NCBI GenBank assembly: GCA_004123355.1
Contig: SCHM01000002.1
Span: 2,852,001-2,916,000 of the forward strand
From: Amphirosellinia nigrospora
Taxonomy: Eukaryota; Ascomycota; Sordariomycetes; Xylariales; Xylariaceae
Direction of reading: 5' to 3'
DNA: 64,000 bases
Part shown: piece by piece, positions 1 to 10,316 of the stretch
How positions within the stretch are numbered: the first letter of the stretch is position 1
Layout of the letters: each line of letters opens with the position of its first letter
Position numbers and translations under genes: made by a program
Notes under the pieces: generated by a model
Database searches by the model: none
What the model was told of the DNA's origin: nothing
Seen by the model: the letters and a program-made list of their open reading frames with translations, nothing else

Positions 1-1177
1 TACACAAAGATCCCTACATTCGCATTTTATGAACCGGGGTTAAGACAGTGATGATGGCCCTAGGCGAAATTCCGTTTAGCGCCAACATGGTGGAGCGAGG
101 TTTTATGCCGCAAGTAAGCAAGTAAATAGTTTCAACATCAAACAATACACTACCGTTGCTCTCAACTTCAGTGTCGTGGCGAACAGCTAATTTGCATTCT
201 CCAAGCAGATTGGTTAGCGGGCAGTCCGTCTCGACTTCGAAGCAGATCTAACCCCTATTAAGTTTGCCCCACCTATAAGCGCAGCGGTAGTAGACGCTCG
301 CCGCTATAAAAACACTTGGTAATTTCCGCTATTAGTCGGCTTCAATTGAATTCACATTAAAACAAGAGCACTTTGACAAGACTCACTTTCAAGCTGCTGT
401 ACTAGTCAGCATACACTAGATATCTTAATTATCCTACGTTGGGTCTTGTCTGAGGTTGAATGTCCCATCTATGCCAATGTAGATACGCCCAACAAAGCAT
501 CACCGACCGTAGGACGACACACTATTCCAGGATGTATGACGCGTTACGCTGTTCTGCTTTGATAACCTCAAGTAGTTGTTGAGGTCTGCTGACTACCGGG
601 ATACATTCTATCCAGTTGTTAATGCCAGAGATTACTACTGGAAGTCGCGAATCGTCCTCGTACGTACAGCCACCCAACCATGTCGCCATCGATCTATGTC
701 CTCACCAGAATCTCTATACACTTCAGGCGCCCAAACAACCCTGACTAGCTCTAATCGGTTTGTCTACTTACCGAGTAAAGTCATAATAAACCGGCTATTG
801 TTTAGAGATTCTGTGAGCCTAGAAGGCTGAAGAGGATTGCCAGGAACAGGGATCAGAGACCGGTTAGACAAAGAGACTCCTCATATATAGCCATATAGTC
901 ACGTAGAGCCCACGGAGATGACTTCACTGGTCCTCTGTGCACACAACAGATGTTTACACCCACCCTTGCGAGGATCGTGACAAGGATGTTGCATTACACC
1001 TGCAGGCTAGCTAACCTTAAAGACAGCATGGAATAAGCAAAACCTGACATCTTTTCCGCAATTGGGACTTCGGGACTGATATCCAATTCACCTGTCACAA
1101 CAAAGCACCATTTCCAACCAAACAGGCGTAATCACTTTGATGGGCGAGCCTAGTTTTTCACTCAGTTACCTCAACAT
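1..1177. other. no gene recognised upstream of the HET gene
   Basis: The reading frames are all short and show no recognisable motif. I see no tRNA and no tandem repeat. The segment is the 5' flank of the HET-domain gene and may hold its promoter, but I cannot point to a specific element. Confidence 0.5.
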
Positions 1178-3057
1178 TGGCTTGTTAACGCTAGAAGCTA
1201 CAAGTTGGAATGGTTCGACAATGAGGACCACGCTCCGCCCTACGCTATCTTATCCCACACATGGTTCACGGAGCTGAGGTCACCCATCAATACTGGAAAA
1301 CAGCGTTCCAACATAGCCCTTCATGCAACTTCTGGGGGTTTGAAGATCGTCAACTGCTGTGAAATGGCCAGCCGTGACGGTTATGCGTACATTTGGGTCG
1401 ATACGTGAGCTAGCCCACGTTCCTCGTATCTGTCGCAGTCTACGTAATAATTGTTGAGTATAGTTGCTGCATCGACAAGACAAGTAGCGCCGAGCTCTCC
1501 GAGGCGATCAATTCTATGTTCATGTGGTATCAAAAAGCCGGGATTTGTTATGCAAATCTTGCCGATGTAACCAGTCCCAATCACGGTTTCTCGAGCCGGT
1601 TGACCAGTAGATGGTTCACCCGCGGGTGGACGCTCCAAGAACTAATCGCTCCGCGAGCAATGTCCTTTTATGGAGCAAACTGGTCTTTTATTGGGACAAG
1701 AGAATCCCTCTCTACTGAAATCGCGCAGGCTTGTGGCATTGGAGAGGAGTAACTTGCGGGCGAATTTGAAGCGAGGATGGCGCGTCTACAGACAGCAAGT
1801 ATCGCTAAACGAATGTCGTGGGCTGCCTCGAGAACTACAACCAGGCCAGAGGACTTAGCTTACTGCCTGTTAGGCATCTTTGACATAACCTTTCCCCTTG
1901 TGTACGGTGAGGGTCAAAAGGCATTTAAGAGACTTCAAGAGGAAATCATTAAATTGTACCCCCACGATCATTCCATCTACGCTTGGGGTTCCATTGTCGA
2001 GCTAGATGCACAGAGCACTGAGATTCAACTACGGCCCCCTGATCAGTTGAATAAACCTTTGCTAGGTCTCCTAGCGCGATCTCCGAAAGACTTCATCAAT
2101 AGCGGCGGAGTGAGTCCTGTTCCTTGGACTGGGCGCTTTTACAGAATGCCAGGTAAAGGAAAGCCCACACCTACCCCTGCTGTTATCGTCGGAAAGGGCA
2201 TTAAAGTTGATCTCCCGGTTCGTCTTTGGAAGTTCCAATCAGAATACGTCTGGGGCAATATCTCTGAGCTTCAGGTTCGCCCGGGTATCTATGCTATGCT
2301 CCTTTGCACGACCCCAAACTTCAAGTCCTCACTCATTACACTACCACTGGTATCATGGGGAGATAGTTACTTTGGCCGAACCGAGACATCAACTATGGCT
2401 CACAACGTGAAAATATTTCCGTACTCTTTAATTGATGCACAACAAACTTTACATGTGGCAGCTGAGATTAAGATACAACCCCGCGCTGACGACATGGTCA
2501 TTCGGGGCTTGGCTGTTGTACAACTAAGAAACTTACGATTTGCGGGCTGGACCACTGGAACCGCTTTTGATTTTGAGCAGGACAAGATAGTGCGGGTTGG
2601 AAGGCAACATGAAGGGCAATTCATAGCTTGTGATTTCATTTACCACATTCCAATGGCAACAGGATTCAGCATCGTTTTAGGCCGTACCAAAGCGCATGAG
2701 ATGCCATCGTCGGTATGCTACATGGAAGTGATTCCTTCACGGCCCCCTTTCCCTACCTCGTACTGGGACCGAGAGGATCGAGAGCGTCATCGCTGTTACT
2801 TCACGAACCCCAACTATTTGCGCACAACGATACCACACCAACTTGAAGGTATTTCTATCTTCGGGGCGGTGAAGCGGGTCCTGGTTACTCGGCCACATCC
2901 TCAGGATATCTGTAATTTCATTGATATAGTTGATCTTCAAGTATCGGAACTTGATACTGCAAACACAAGGAACGTAGCTGATATCGGCTACCTTGCAGGG
3001 ACGATACCCTTGATTTTAGAACTCCCACTACATCGCCTCGACGAGTTAGTGAGATGA
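1178..3057 (+). pseudogene. HET-domain (heterokaryon incompatibility) protein, interrupted
   Basis: HET-domain proteins act in fungal self/non-self recognition after hyphal fusion. The domain blocks are in order: APPYAILSHTW, GYAYIWVDT joined across an intron to CCIDK, SEAINSMFMWYQKAGICYA, RWFTRGWTLQELIAPRAMSF, and RMSWAA followed by RPEDLAYCLLGIFDI and YGEGQKAFKRLQEEI. The intron at 1405-1463 (59 nt, GT-AG) restores the frame exactly. A further 350 residues follow the domain without a motif I recognise; no NACHT or WD40 region is visible. Two oddities suggest decay. The expected N-terminal methionine before WLVNARSYKLEWF (about 1178) is absent, and one in-frame TAA lies near 1750 between the two halves of the domain. 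A 43-nt GT-AG candidate over that stop breaks the frame. Homology is certain; pseudogene status is inferred. Confidence 0.85.
1405..1463 (+). other. intron in the HET-domain gene
   Basis: The 59-nt intron starts GTGAGC and ends TATAG. Splicing joins ...WVDT to CCIDK..., rebuilding the conserved HET block across a phase-2 junction. No frame without the intron gives this block. Confidence 0.85.
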
Positions 3058-3278
3058 TAGATTAGAAGTATGTCGGGATTTCGTCTAGGACAAGGCGCAC
3101 ACGATGAATGGGGATGTTAGGGAAACAAGTATATATTACGACGTAAATGCCGCATTGCATGACTATATTGCGATGTTGTTGTTGTACTTTATTGGTACCC
3201 ATTATCAAATACGCTAGAAACGTGCGCCCTCAAACCCATCTGGCTCATATTTAGGATCGTTCATCTTGAAGTCCCAAC

Positions 3279-4089
3279 TTAACTGTAACGAGAATTAGCC
3301 CTTCGCTTTAAACTAACCCTCGTGGACTCATAGGGCATTGTGAATGTTTCCCAAGACCACCTCGTTCGTGCCTTCTCATTTTCCCGGCTCAGGTCTTAAT
3401 TTAGCAATAGTTCAGATAAAATTATTTTGATTACTAGAGAGGTATGTATTCTGCCGGGACTAAATCATATTTTATCAGACATGATAGTTCAATATTAAGT
3501 TGGATCTCAACATACCAGGCAAGAGACCCATAACCCCAAACGAGAAATGACTCCGAAACATCAGTAAAACTGGATTGTTTCATGTCGTCATTTGGCAAAT
3601 ATCGTGTAGCTTCGAAGGAGTTTGGGTTAGGATACACCTCGGGGTTATGCATCTGGTCATAAGCCGATGTGCATACTGTTGCGCCGGCTGGCACTGATAT
3701 AGAGTCATCGGGAAATGTGTACGACTCCAATGTCTTCCTGCGAATTGCAGCTATGGACCATTAGTATGAACTCGATTCAGTGAAACGCAGGAACTAAGGC
3801 CTAACGCTTGTCTAGTGGGTTAAACCTCACGGTTTCTTCAATGAAACTGTCTAAAAGAGGCAACTACTCAAGGCGCTCGTAGCCCAAGGGCATGGATTGT
3901 CTAAGTTCCCTTCGAATTGCGGCCTGGCATTCTTTTCGAACACACATCTCCAAGATGATGAAGTGTAGATTCATCCAGGGGCTGATGGGAAGCGGCAAAC
4001 CATATTCCTAGGAGAGACTGCGCAAGGAGTGATGGATTCCAATAATCACTTGTTTCCGTAACGTCGGTCATGTTATATAAGATTGTCAA
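3279..4089 (-). pseudogene. cytochrome P450, C-terminal half only, degenerate
   Basis: P450s are haem-thiolate monooxygenases, normally about 500 residues and ER-anchored. On the minus strand one can follow the I-helix-like stretch LLAQSLLGIWFAASHQP, the K-helix ExxR motif as EETVR in LPLLDSFIEETVRFNP, then AIRRKTLESYTFPDDSISV and PAGATVCTSAYDQMHNPEVY. The haem-binding loop WGYGSLAC-PGR is recovered across a GT-AG intron whose donor follows the codon start of the cysteine ligand. A second intron with a TACTAAT branch site and acceptor CCATAG precedes AIRRK. The N-terminal half is missing: nothing upstream of 4089 reads as P450. At least one frame change and two stops interrupt the rest. It resembles fungal secondary-metabolism P450s, but I cannot name the CYP family. 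Confidence 0.82.
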
Positions 4090-4907
4090 CTACTATATAA
4101 TGTCAATACCAGCGATGATCATCGTAGTTATACCCTAAGTTCGAAGGTATTAGGAACCACCTACTTGCTATGGGATGGCAGAGGGTATCGAGGACTTGAG
4201 TAAGATGGTCCGATGGACGTTAATACGAGCCTTAAGCGTCGAGACGTAGGTCAGAACATAACTGCATGAAAGACAACCTCAGCCGGGTGACATTCTGCGA
4301 GGCCCGGTCTAGTTCCAAGCCCGACAGTCAAGAACAGTCACACTCCTCTTCACACCAATGATCGGTGGGATCAGCTTCACCGAAATACCTATTATATCCC
4401 ATACACACTCAACGTCACACAACGAATGTCACTTTAAGGTAGGTATCGAATACACTGAAAGATAACAATAGCTAAGGCGGGAGATGACTCCGGCATCCAC
4501 ATCGTGGCCAACAGACCACAATCAATAGCCGCACCACTTCGCTAGCCGGTGACGCATCAGTCACGTCTCTCTCCCAACAATAGTGACTCTAACACAACGA
4601 GTCGTATACGTCTCCGGAATTCTTCTAATTTGAGGACTATCACAAGAAGAAGGGTCTGACGTAGAAGTAGCTATGATACGTGATTTAATACTATTTTTTC
4701 AGAATATTAATGGAGAACAAGCACATATTCAAGATCATATGAATTTTCAATTTAAGTCAAAAAAATACCGTCAGTAATATCGTCGAAGGAAGGATGTAGA
4801 GTATAGTTTAATTTTACCTAAGCGCATGCTACTAACTGGCCTATTACTGCCCAAGGAATATGCCTATGGAGGCACGATCTAGTTGTGCCTAACGTCAGAT
4901 ACCTTAG
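4090..4907. other. spacer between P450 and dehydrogenase relics
   Basis: I see no P450 N-terminal exons and no other gene. The stretch is moderately AT-rich around 4680-4760. It may contain decayed P450 sequence beyond recognition. Confidence 0.4.
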
Positions 4908-6082
4908 CTAATTGCCCACTTTATCAAGATCAGTTCCCATCAATGCTCCAGTGTCCTGCTTTTGGTTAGCATAACTTATTGAGAGGGCCATATATGTTAG
5001 ACTTACCATGGCGGTCTGTGGTACCCCTGTTGCAGTTGTACTCATTCTGGTTTGTTCAGCAAACCCACCATGCCACACTCTACCCACCGTTCGGGCCAGG
5101 ATGTCGTCGGTAACAGAATTGGCGTATTCCAGAGTATCCATCCGGGGCAGCCCATCGCCGCCCTGTGCCCTGATAGCAACGGTGGGTTCGATGCTCTTGT
5201 AGAGTCTAGAATAAATTAATACATATCGGTTGGGCTCTTAAGAACCGTCGAACGGGAGTCTTTTTCCCCAGTGAGGGCTCAAGTCGACTTACTGCTAAAC
5301 TGTTAGCAAGAACTACAAATCTACACAGACATGAATGCAGAAGGTGTATGTCTTACCGATTCTGTTGATAAACTGAAATCTCCGAAGTATGTCTGGCCTC
5401 TGGACTTGACTGCGCCTGTGACTACTTCAAGTACACCGACGCCAAATGGGGCAATCTCAAGTCGCAAAGTTTCACCGACGATCTCGGGATCTCTTGGATG
5501 CCGCATAAGTCCCTGCAGCCTAACCGTCAGAAAAGTATCAAAAGAGCAGCGATATGACCATCTTTACGTACCCATATATGGGATGTTGAGATATCCGGAC
5601 GTTGAAGCGATATACGCGATCATGCCTTTAGCTTTGATGAGCATTGATGCAAAGGCCTGGGTCAATGCAATTGGACCTAGACGACATCAGTATCCCTAGC
5701 CTTCGCGCGGCAAACTGAAAAAAAAAAAGACAAATCTCACCCAAGAAATTAATCTCGAAAATGTTCCTGACGGTGTCGAGATCATCATCCAGTATCGGCA
5801 TAAAGTGATTGCGACTGCGTCTGCTGTGATGAGGACGTCTAGAGTGCCGTTACTGCCTGTATGCTCGGCCACGGCTTTTACTGCGTCTTTAATATCGTTG
5901 GTGCTGGTGACATCAAGCTTCAGAAATGTCATATGAGGGAGGGCTTTGAGGTCGCCCATTTTGGATAGATCGCGGGCTGTGGCGAAAACATGGAAGTCAC
6001 GCTGCTGGAACGTGGTGGCCAGCGCAGATCCTATGCCGCCATCGCTGCAGCCCGTAATCAGAACGGTCTTTCGAGCGGCCAT
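4908..6082 (-). pseudogene. short-chain dehydrogenase/reductase, AYR1-like, frameshifted
   Basis: The closest match in memory is NADPH-dependent 1-acyldihydroxyacetone-phosphate reductase (AYR1), a classical SDR of lipid metabolism; a secondary-metabolism SDR is the alternative. The start is MAARKTVLITG at 6082, with the dinucleotide-binding TGCSDGGIG (TGxxxGxG) and LDV at the adenine side. Introns at 5740-5677 and 5571-5513 rebuild INFLGPIALTQAF and the catalytic YMGTYAASK (YxxxK). Later blocks are SETLRLE-like VGETLRLEIAPFGVGVLEVV, then YKSIEPTVAIRAQGGDG and LPRMDTLEYANSVTDDI. A 51-nt intron (5006-4956) precedes the last exon, which ends at the stop at 4908. The frame changes in the NNAG region (about 5820), again just after YAASKRS (about 5490), and the exon 3/exon 4 junction (about 5363 to 5210) does not join cleanly. 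NNAG itself looks substituted, so real decay is likely. Confidence 0.85.
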
Positions 6083-6169
6083 GTTGAGGGCAGAATGTGA
6101 ATTCTTTCCTAGAATAAGATTACTCAGCCACTCGTAGTAAGAATGTCGATGGCGACCACAGAGCAAAGA

Positions 6170-6869
6170 GACTTTCGTGGTATAGGGCTAGGTAGGTTGA
6201 CTTGCTTGGTTTCAAGTAGGAGATCCAGCTAACAACGAAGTAGGATGTTCACCTCACAGCAAGAATGACGAAGAAGATGCATCTAAGTAGCTGACAGGTC
6301 TGTATAGTCACGTGACAACGAGAAGGAATGGTAGAATGGAGAGGAAGGCAAAAGGAACTAGGTATCTGTTAGTAGGCTACGGGCCGACCCACTCTACTTA
6401 GTGGAGGTCTCGTACAAGTGCCTAACTCCTATGATGATATATTTAATAAGTAGCTTCCCGGTCTCATATTCGGGACCTAGTCGTGTAACAGCACTGAATT
6501 TCTCTCCTTAAGATTGCCGAACAGATAATATCCCCTATCATCAGAAATTGGTGGTACTCATATACATCTAGCAACACATGTCCCTATTATCTAATTGTGC
6601 CTCGGTTGATATCCTTTATCTATAGATTCACAGCACTATTCATATCTAGGTCTCTTTCAATGCTTTCGCTCAAAGAGGGTTTTAGCAATTGTTTAACGTG
6701 CTCAAAGGCCGCATAACTAACAGCAGTCATTCACACTGTAAAAAAATATCATGTATCGGGGATGTAGCACTATCTATAAATTCACCCATTGCGGTCGACT
6801 GGTAATGGACTCTGAATTAACAACCAAACTATTCAGACTCAGAAATCTACTACGATATTAAACTTCGAA
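6170..6869. other. spacer without a recognised gene
   Basis: This is the upstream side of both the dehydrogenase (-) and the ankyrin gene (+). No coding motif or repeat is visible. Confidence 0.4.
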
Positions 6870-7435
6870 ATGACTACAAAACTCACCTTGGATATCCTAC
6901 AGCTCGTCACTGACGAGAATATCAAGCATCAAAGATGTATTCAACTTATCTTTGACGTCTAAAGCCTTACACGATTTCACATACCTCAGGGTATTAGCGC
7001 TCGACAAATTACACGCGACTGGACCCCTTTACCCTTCCCCCGCTCTCTGATGTTCTTCATCAAAAGAGACAATGCTGAGCTCGTGAGATTGTTTCTTGAC
7101 AGCGTAAGCGTGGGTCATGATCCCATATGTCTCACAGCCCGTCTGTGCGAGGCAGTTCTATGTGCTGCAGTTAAAGAGGGAGCCGTTTCGGTAGTCAAAT
7201 CCCTCATAAGAGCAGAGGGCAATTGGATACGCGATGAAGTGCTTGAATTAGCAATTTTACTGGCGTATCGCAGTAATGTCATTTTACGGTTGTCCGAAAC
7301 TCTTAGGAGAATTACCATCCAAGTTTCGATGACGCCAGAATCGAGATTGCCAACGTACTTCTGCAGCACTGCTCTGATGTCAATGAGAGAGATAAAGACG
7401 GTCTTATTGTTGAGATCATGAGTATTGACGAGTAA
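6870..7435 (+). pseudogene. ankyrin-repeat protein, first part
   Basis: An ATG at 6870 opens MTTKLTLDILQLVTDENI, with a stop after about 30 codons. The sequence then reads in other frames: MFFIKRDNAELVRLFLDSVS and CEAVLCAAVKEGAVSVVKSL, which have the helix-turn-helix spacing of ankyrin repeats. The last part is IEIANVLLQHCSDVNERDKD and GLIVEIMSIDE. The ending GACGA-GTAAGTCAT looks like a splice donor rather than a true stop. At least two frame changes are needed to read it through. Ankyrin repeats are protein-binding solenoids, and lone fungal ankyrin proteins usually have no known function. It is a relic, or a gene damaged by assembly errors. Confidence 0.6.
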
Positions 7436-7446
7436 GTCATATATTG
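7418..7446 (+). repeat. 29-bp direct repeat, copy 1 (exon end plus donor)
   Basis: The 29 bases beginning ATGAGTATTGACGAGTAAGT recur exactly at 9493-9521. Both copies overlap the MSIDE coding end and a GTAAGT donor of ankyrin coding sequence. Confidence 0.85.
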
Positions 7447-8105
7447 ATTAAATAAAGGAATAAGTCTAAGTACAAAGTACTGAAGTAATACCTTAGTATA
7501 TATAGTAAATATATATAGGGCGAAGTACTTAATTATTAAAATTACTAGCCTTTTAATTTTAATACTTTTATTTAAACTATAACTATATATTTATTTAAAA
7601 TTATCGTAAGCTGGGTTTTTAGTAAGCTTTACTAAGGATAGTGTAGTATTGAGTCTGTATTGAGTGATGAAGAAGGAAGCTAAGGACTAGGTAAGTCTCC
7701 TGCCTCCGGCAGGTGTCAGATATAAGCGATGTCATGCAGTAGTGTGTAGATTGTGTTGTATTGGTGTTCTTCTTGTGTAGCGAAGACGCGTGTTCTCTGC
7801 AGAATTGTATGGGGGACCCAGTCTTCCTGACATGGGCCTACATAGTGCCCCCATATGGTCACTATATCGGCTAACCTCATATCCCTTATATTTGACAGGT
7901 GTTGCCAGGTGGCTTCCCCCTGCGCGGAGCGCAAGGAAACCACTGGCAACACAGACCCTTGGGGCTCTATCATGGTACCTCAGTATATATGGTAGATGTG
8001 TGTGGGGCGAAGTACCCAGCCACCGGAATTACCAGCCCCCTAATTTCAACACTTACAATCCTCCACCGAATTATTTTAGGGAAGGGCTCTCACACCGATT
8101 CTAAC
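7447..8105. repeat. RIP-altered repeat inserted between ankyrin parts, LTR-related
   Basis: Two direct copies of about 95 bp lie at roughly 7480-7575 and 7970-8065. Both contain GGGCGAAGTAC, and they differ almost entirely by C-to-T and G-to-A change in the left copy, the pattern of repeat-induced point mutation. The opening bases (7443-7470) also match the LTR of the element at 10094 (TTGATTAAATAAAGG followed by TAAGTCTA). The middle is not AT-rich and carries an imperfect 52-bp hairpin at 7900-7951. The segment looks like a small element, or LTR fragments of a related family. I see no coding part and cannot fix its outer ends. Confidence 0.5.
7900..7951. repeat. imperfect inverted repeat (hairpin)
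   Basis: The left arm TGTTGCCAGGTGGCTTCC and the right arm GGAAACCACTGGCAACA are reverse complements with one gap and one mismatch, around a short GC-rich loop. Confidence 0.75.
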
Positions 8106-8110
8106 TCGGG

Positions 8111-9507
8111 GATGGCCGTGTGAAGACCTACGGTGAATATAGTCTCCACCCAAGCATCATTGAGTGGCTGGTTCAATCAGGCGTGAACATTGATGCCATT
8201 GACCGTGGGGAACCTAGCTATGGTAAGTTTCTTCTCCGAACTGCCCTGAATTATGCTTGTATGAAGCTAAGCCCGGTATTATCCGAGCCTTGCTACAAAA
8301 TGGGGCCTCAAGTCAAGGAGCTTTAGCATTCGATTTCACGGGGCCCACAGTTGTAGCCCGTCACGGCGTATCGAAGGGGACAGAAAGATCGGACAAAGAA
8401 GGGCAGGATATCCTGCGGCCCGCCTACAAACAAGCGTCAAGTGCCACTAATATACGCAGCACCACCCCTCTTTATGAAGTCCTCCACGGGGCGTTGCGAG
8501 ACAAAACAGAGCGTCCTGGGGAAACCGTGGGATCCTAAATCGCGGGATACTCAAAAGACGGTCGTCTGTGAATCCGTCAAGCTCTTGATCGACCACGGGC
8601 TTGTTGGGCCGCAAGGTATCTTAGACACAGCCAGAAACATGCTCGTCGATATTCAGGTTGTTTGTGCACAGTTTAACGCCGATTGGCCTAAACTGTGGTC
8701 TCTTCTTCTCGGGGCCGGTGTTATCGATGTCCATCGTCGCAATGAATTTGGTCAAACATTTCTCAACCAAGTTGCCTCGCGATGTTGTAGGAAAACTCTT
8801 ATATCGGCACCAACTTGGAAGCCGAATCTAGTACGTGCGCTTATCCAAGCAGGGTCTGACCCCAACACCATCGATAACAGTGGCTTTACACCCTTACATT
8901 GGAGCATACTTCATGGTGATTTTGACTTTGTCAAACTACTAGTCGAGCTTGGCGCAGATCCAGCCAAAGACGTCAACGGGGCCACACCAACCCATTACGC
9001 TTTCGGGAAGCCTTTCGCCCGGCGCGGGCCTATCGCACGTAAAGTCACATCGTCAATTAGGCGACAGTTAGTCAAATTTATCCGTCGTAAGCGAGCGGAA
9101 TCCTCCCGACACCAGCAAGGCCAATGGCATCCGATCTCAACGATATACTCAGATCCCATTATGCGTGAAAAGTGCAGGTATTTAGTTAAAGATGCAGAAC
9201 GACGATTGTTTTCAATCACGACTTTGTTGATGCCATTCGCATATACCGTCAAGGACGACCAAGGAATTACTCCAAGACAAATCGCGGAGAACTCAAGATT
9301 ACTCAAGCCGGGCGATAGTCTAGTTCTTGATCCTTATCCGTGCCATTATTCAGTATTCCATATGGCAGGCATCTATCACGTTATAACAAGTCACGTTATT
9401 GCGGGCATTCTTGCCCCTTCTGCAATTCCTTTCCACGTCGACTTCTCGATCTTGATACTGGTACAGTCCGGCCCACCTTCGACGTTGACATTATGAGTAT
9501 TGACGAG
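8111..9507 (+). pseudogene. ankyrin-repeat protein, second part
   Basis: Reading in turn through three frames gives EYSLHPSIIEWLVQSGVNID, then EAKPGIIRALLQNGASSQGA, then a long open stretch from about 8525 to 9496. The clearest repeats are LVRALIQAGSDPNTIDNSG, FTPLHWSILHGDFDFVKLL and VELGADPAKDVNGATPTHYA, the canonical ankyrin consensus (TPLHxA ... LLxxGADxxxxD). The tail includes DDQGITPRQIAENSRLLKPG, a final degenerate repeat. Frame changes lie near 8260 and 8520. It ends at the second copy of the 29-bp exon end. It may be the continuation of the 6870-7435 part, split by the inserted repeat, or a paralogue in tandem; the shared exon end makes a paralogue possible. The N-terminus is not defined. 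Confidence 0.75.
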
Positions 9508-9521
9508 TAAGTCATATATTG
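9493..9521 (+). repeat. 29-bp direct repeat, copy 2
   Basis: Exact copy of 7418-7446. The bases just upstream are also similar (GTTGA, one differing stretch, then ATGAG), so the relatedness extends a little further left. Confidence 0.85.
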
Positions 9522-9524
9522 GTC

Positions 9525-10087
9525 GAGTGAGCGGCCTAAAAAGGCAGGGAAAAAAGTTAGACGATGAGAGCGTTCAACTCAGCTGTTGCCTTCCGAGATA
9601 AATCTCATTCGTACAAGAGATTAAAAGAACCCGGGGCTGGGCCTCTACGTCCGAGAGGGGGCCAGTATGATGGGAGCTGCCACCAGCAAGATTAACCGAC
9701 GTCGAAGGGAAGTCTTCCTAACTCGCACTAAGAGATTTTCGGAAGGCTCAGCTAGACAAAAAGGGCTATTAATTCTCTAAATTAGTTATCAGTACGCATT
9801 GTTTATTGTTTCGAATGTTTAGGAGTCATGCCGTGCTTATAGAAGCTTCATACATACAGATGCCTTATAGTACGCCTTATTGTTTAATAAATTCATGTTT
9901 CAACTTCGGTTTAGTCACACCTATTTCTGGTATGTTCTCATGTTTAAACGTGATGGTTATCTAGTTACGTAGATTGGAGAGGGAAATTAATTTGGGAAAC
10001 AACTAATTATGTTACATGCAGTCCGAGACGTTATTGTAAATTATAAAAATTGTATTGCGTGGGAACTATCTTAACAGCTATAATGCA
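9525..10087. other. spacer before the LTR element
   Basis: No gene is recognised. The sequence becomes more AT-rich toward 10080, which may be RIP spreading out of the neighbouring element. Confidence 0.4.
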
Positions 10088-10093
10088 AGCTTA
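10088..10093. repeat. target-site duplication AGCTTA, left
   Basis: The bases immediately left of the first LTR are AGCTTA. The same six bases follow the second LTR at 15778-15783. Two more matching bases (CA) can be assigned to either side, so the exact length is uncertain. Confidence 0.75.
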
Positions 10094-10301
10094 TGCGTGC
10101 TTGTCAACCTATGTTAAATAACCTACGGGGCCTTTACTATTGCGGTTTGGGCTATATAGATCAAGTCTTAATATACTAGGTTGGTTGATTAAATAAAGGG
10201 CTAAGTCTAGTTTTTGTAGTAGGCTAAATACTTATAGCTGTAAGGTGGGGCTAGCTTGCAGTGCCCGCCAGGGCTCTGCCAGTCGCTACCCTAGAGCCAT
10301 A
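10094..10301 (-). repeat. LTR at the 3' side of the element
   Basis: About 208 bp, aligned along its length with 15576-15777. The half facing the flank is the better preserved half. Confidence 0.85.
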
Positions 10302-10305
10302 ATTA

Positions 10306-10316
10306 CTCTCTTCCTT
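10306..10316 (-). other. polypurine-tract-like run
   Basis: CTCTCTTCCTT on the plus strand reads as an all-purine run on the minus strand, five bases from the LTR edge. This is where plus-strand priming occurs in LTR elements. The assignment is by position only. Confidence 0.45.

Noticed and set aside
1749-1791. A GT-AG candidate intron covering the HET in-frame stop
   Set aside because: It is only 43 nt and its removal puts the following conserved block out of frame.
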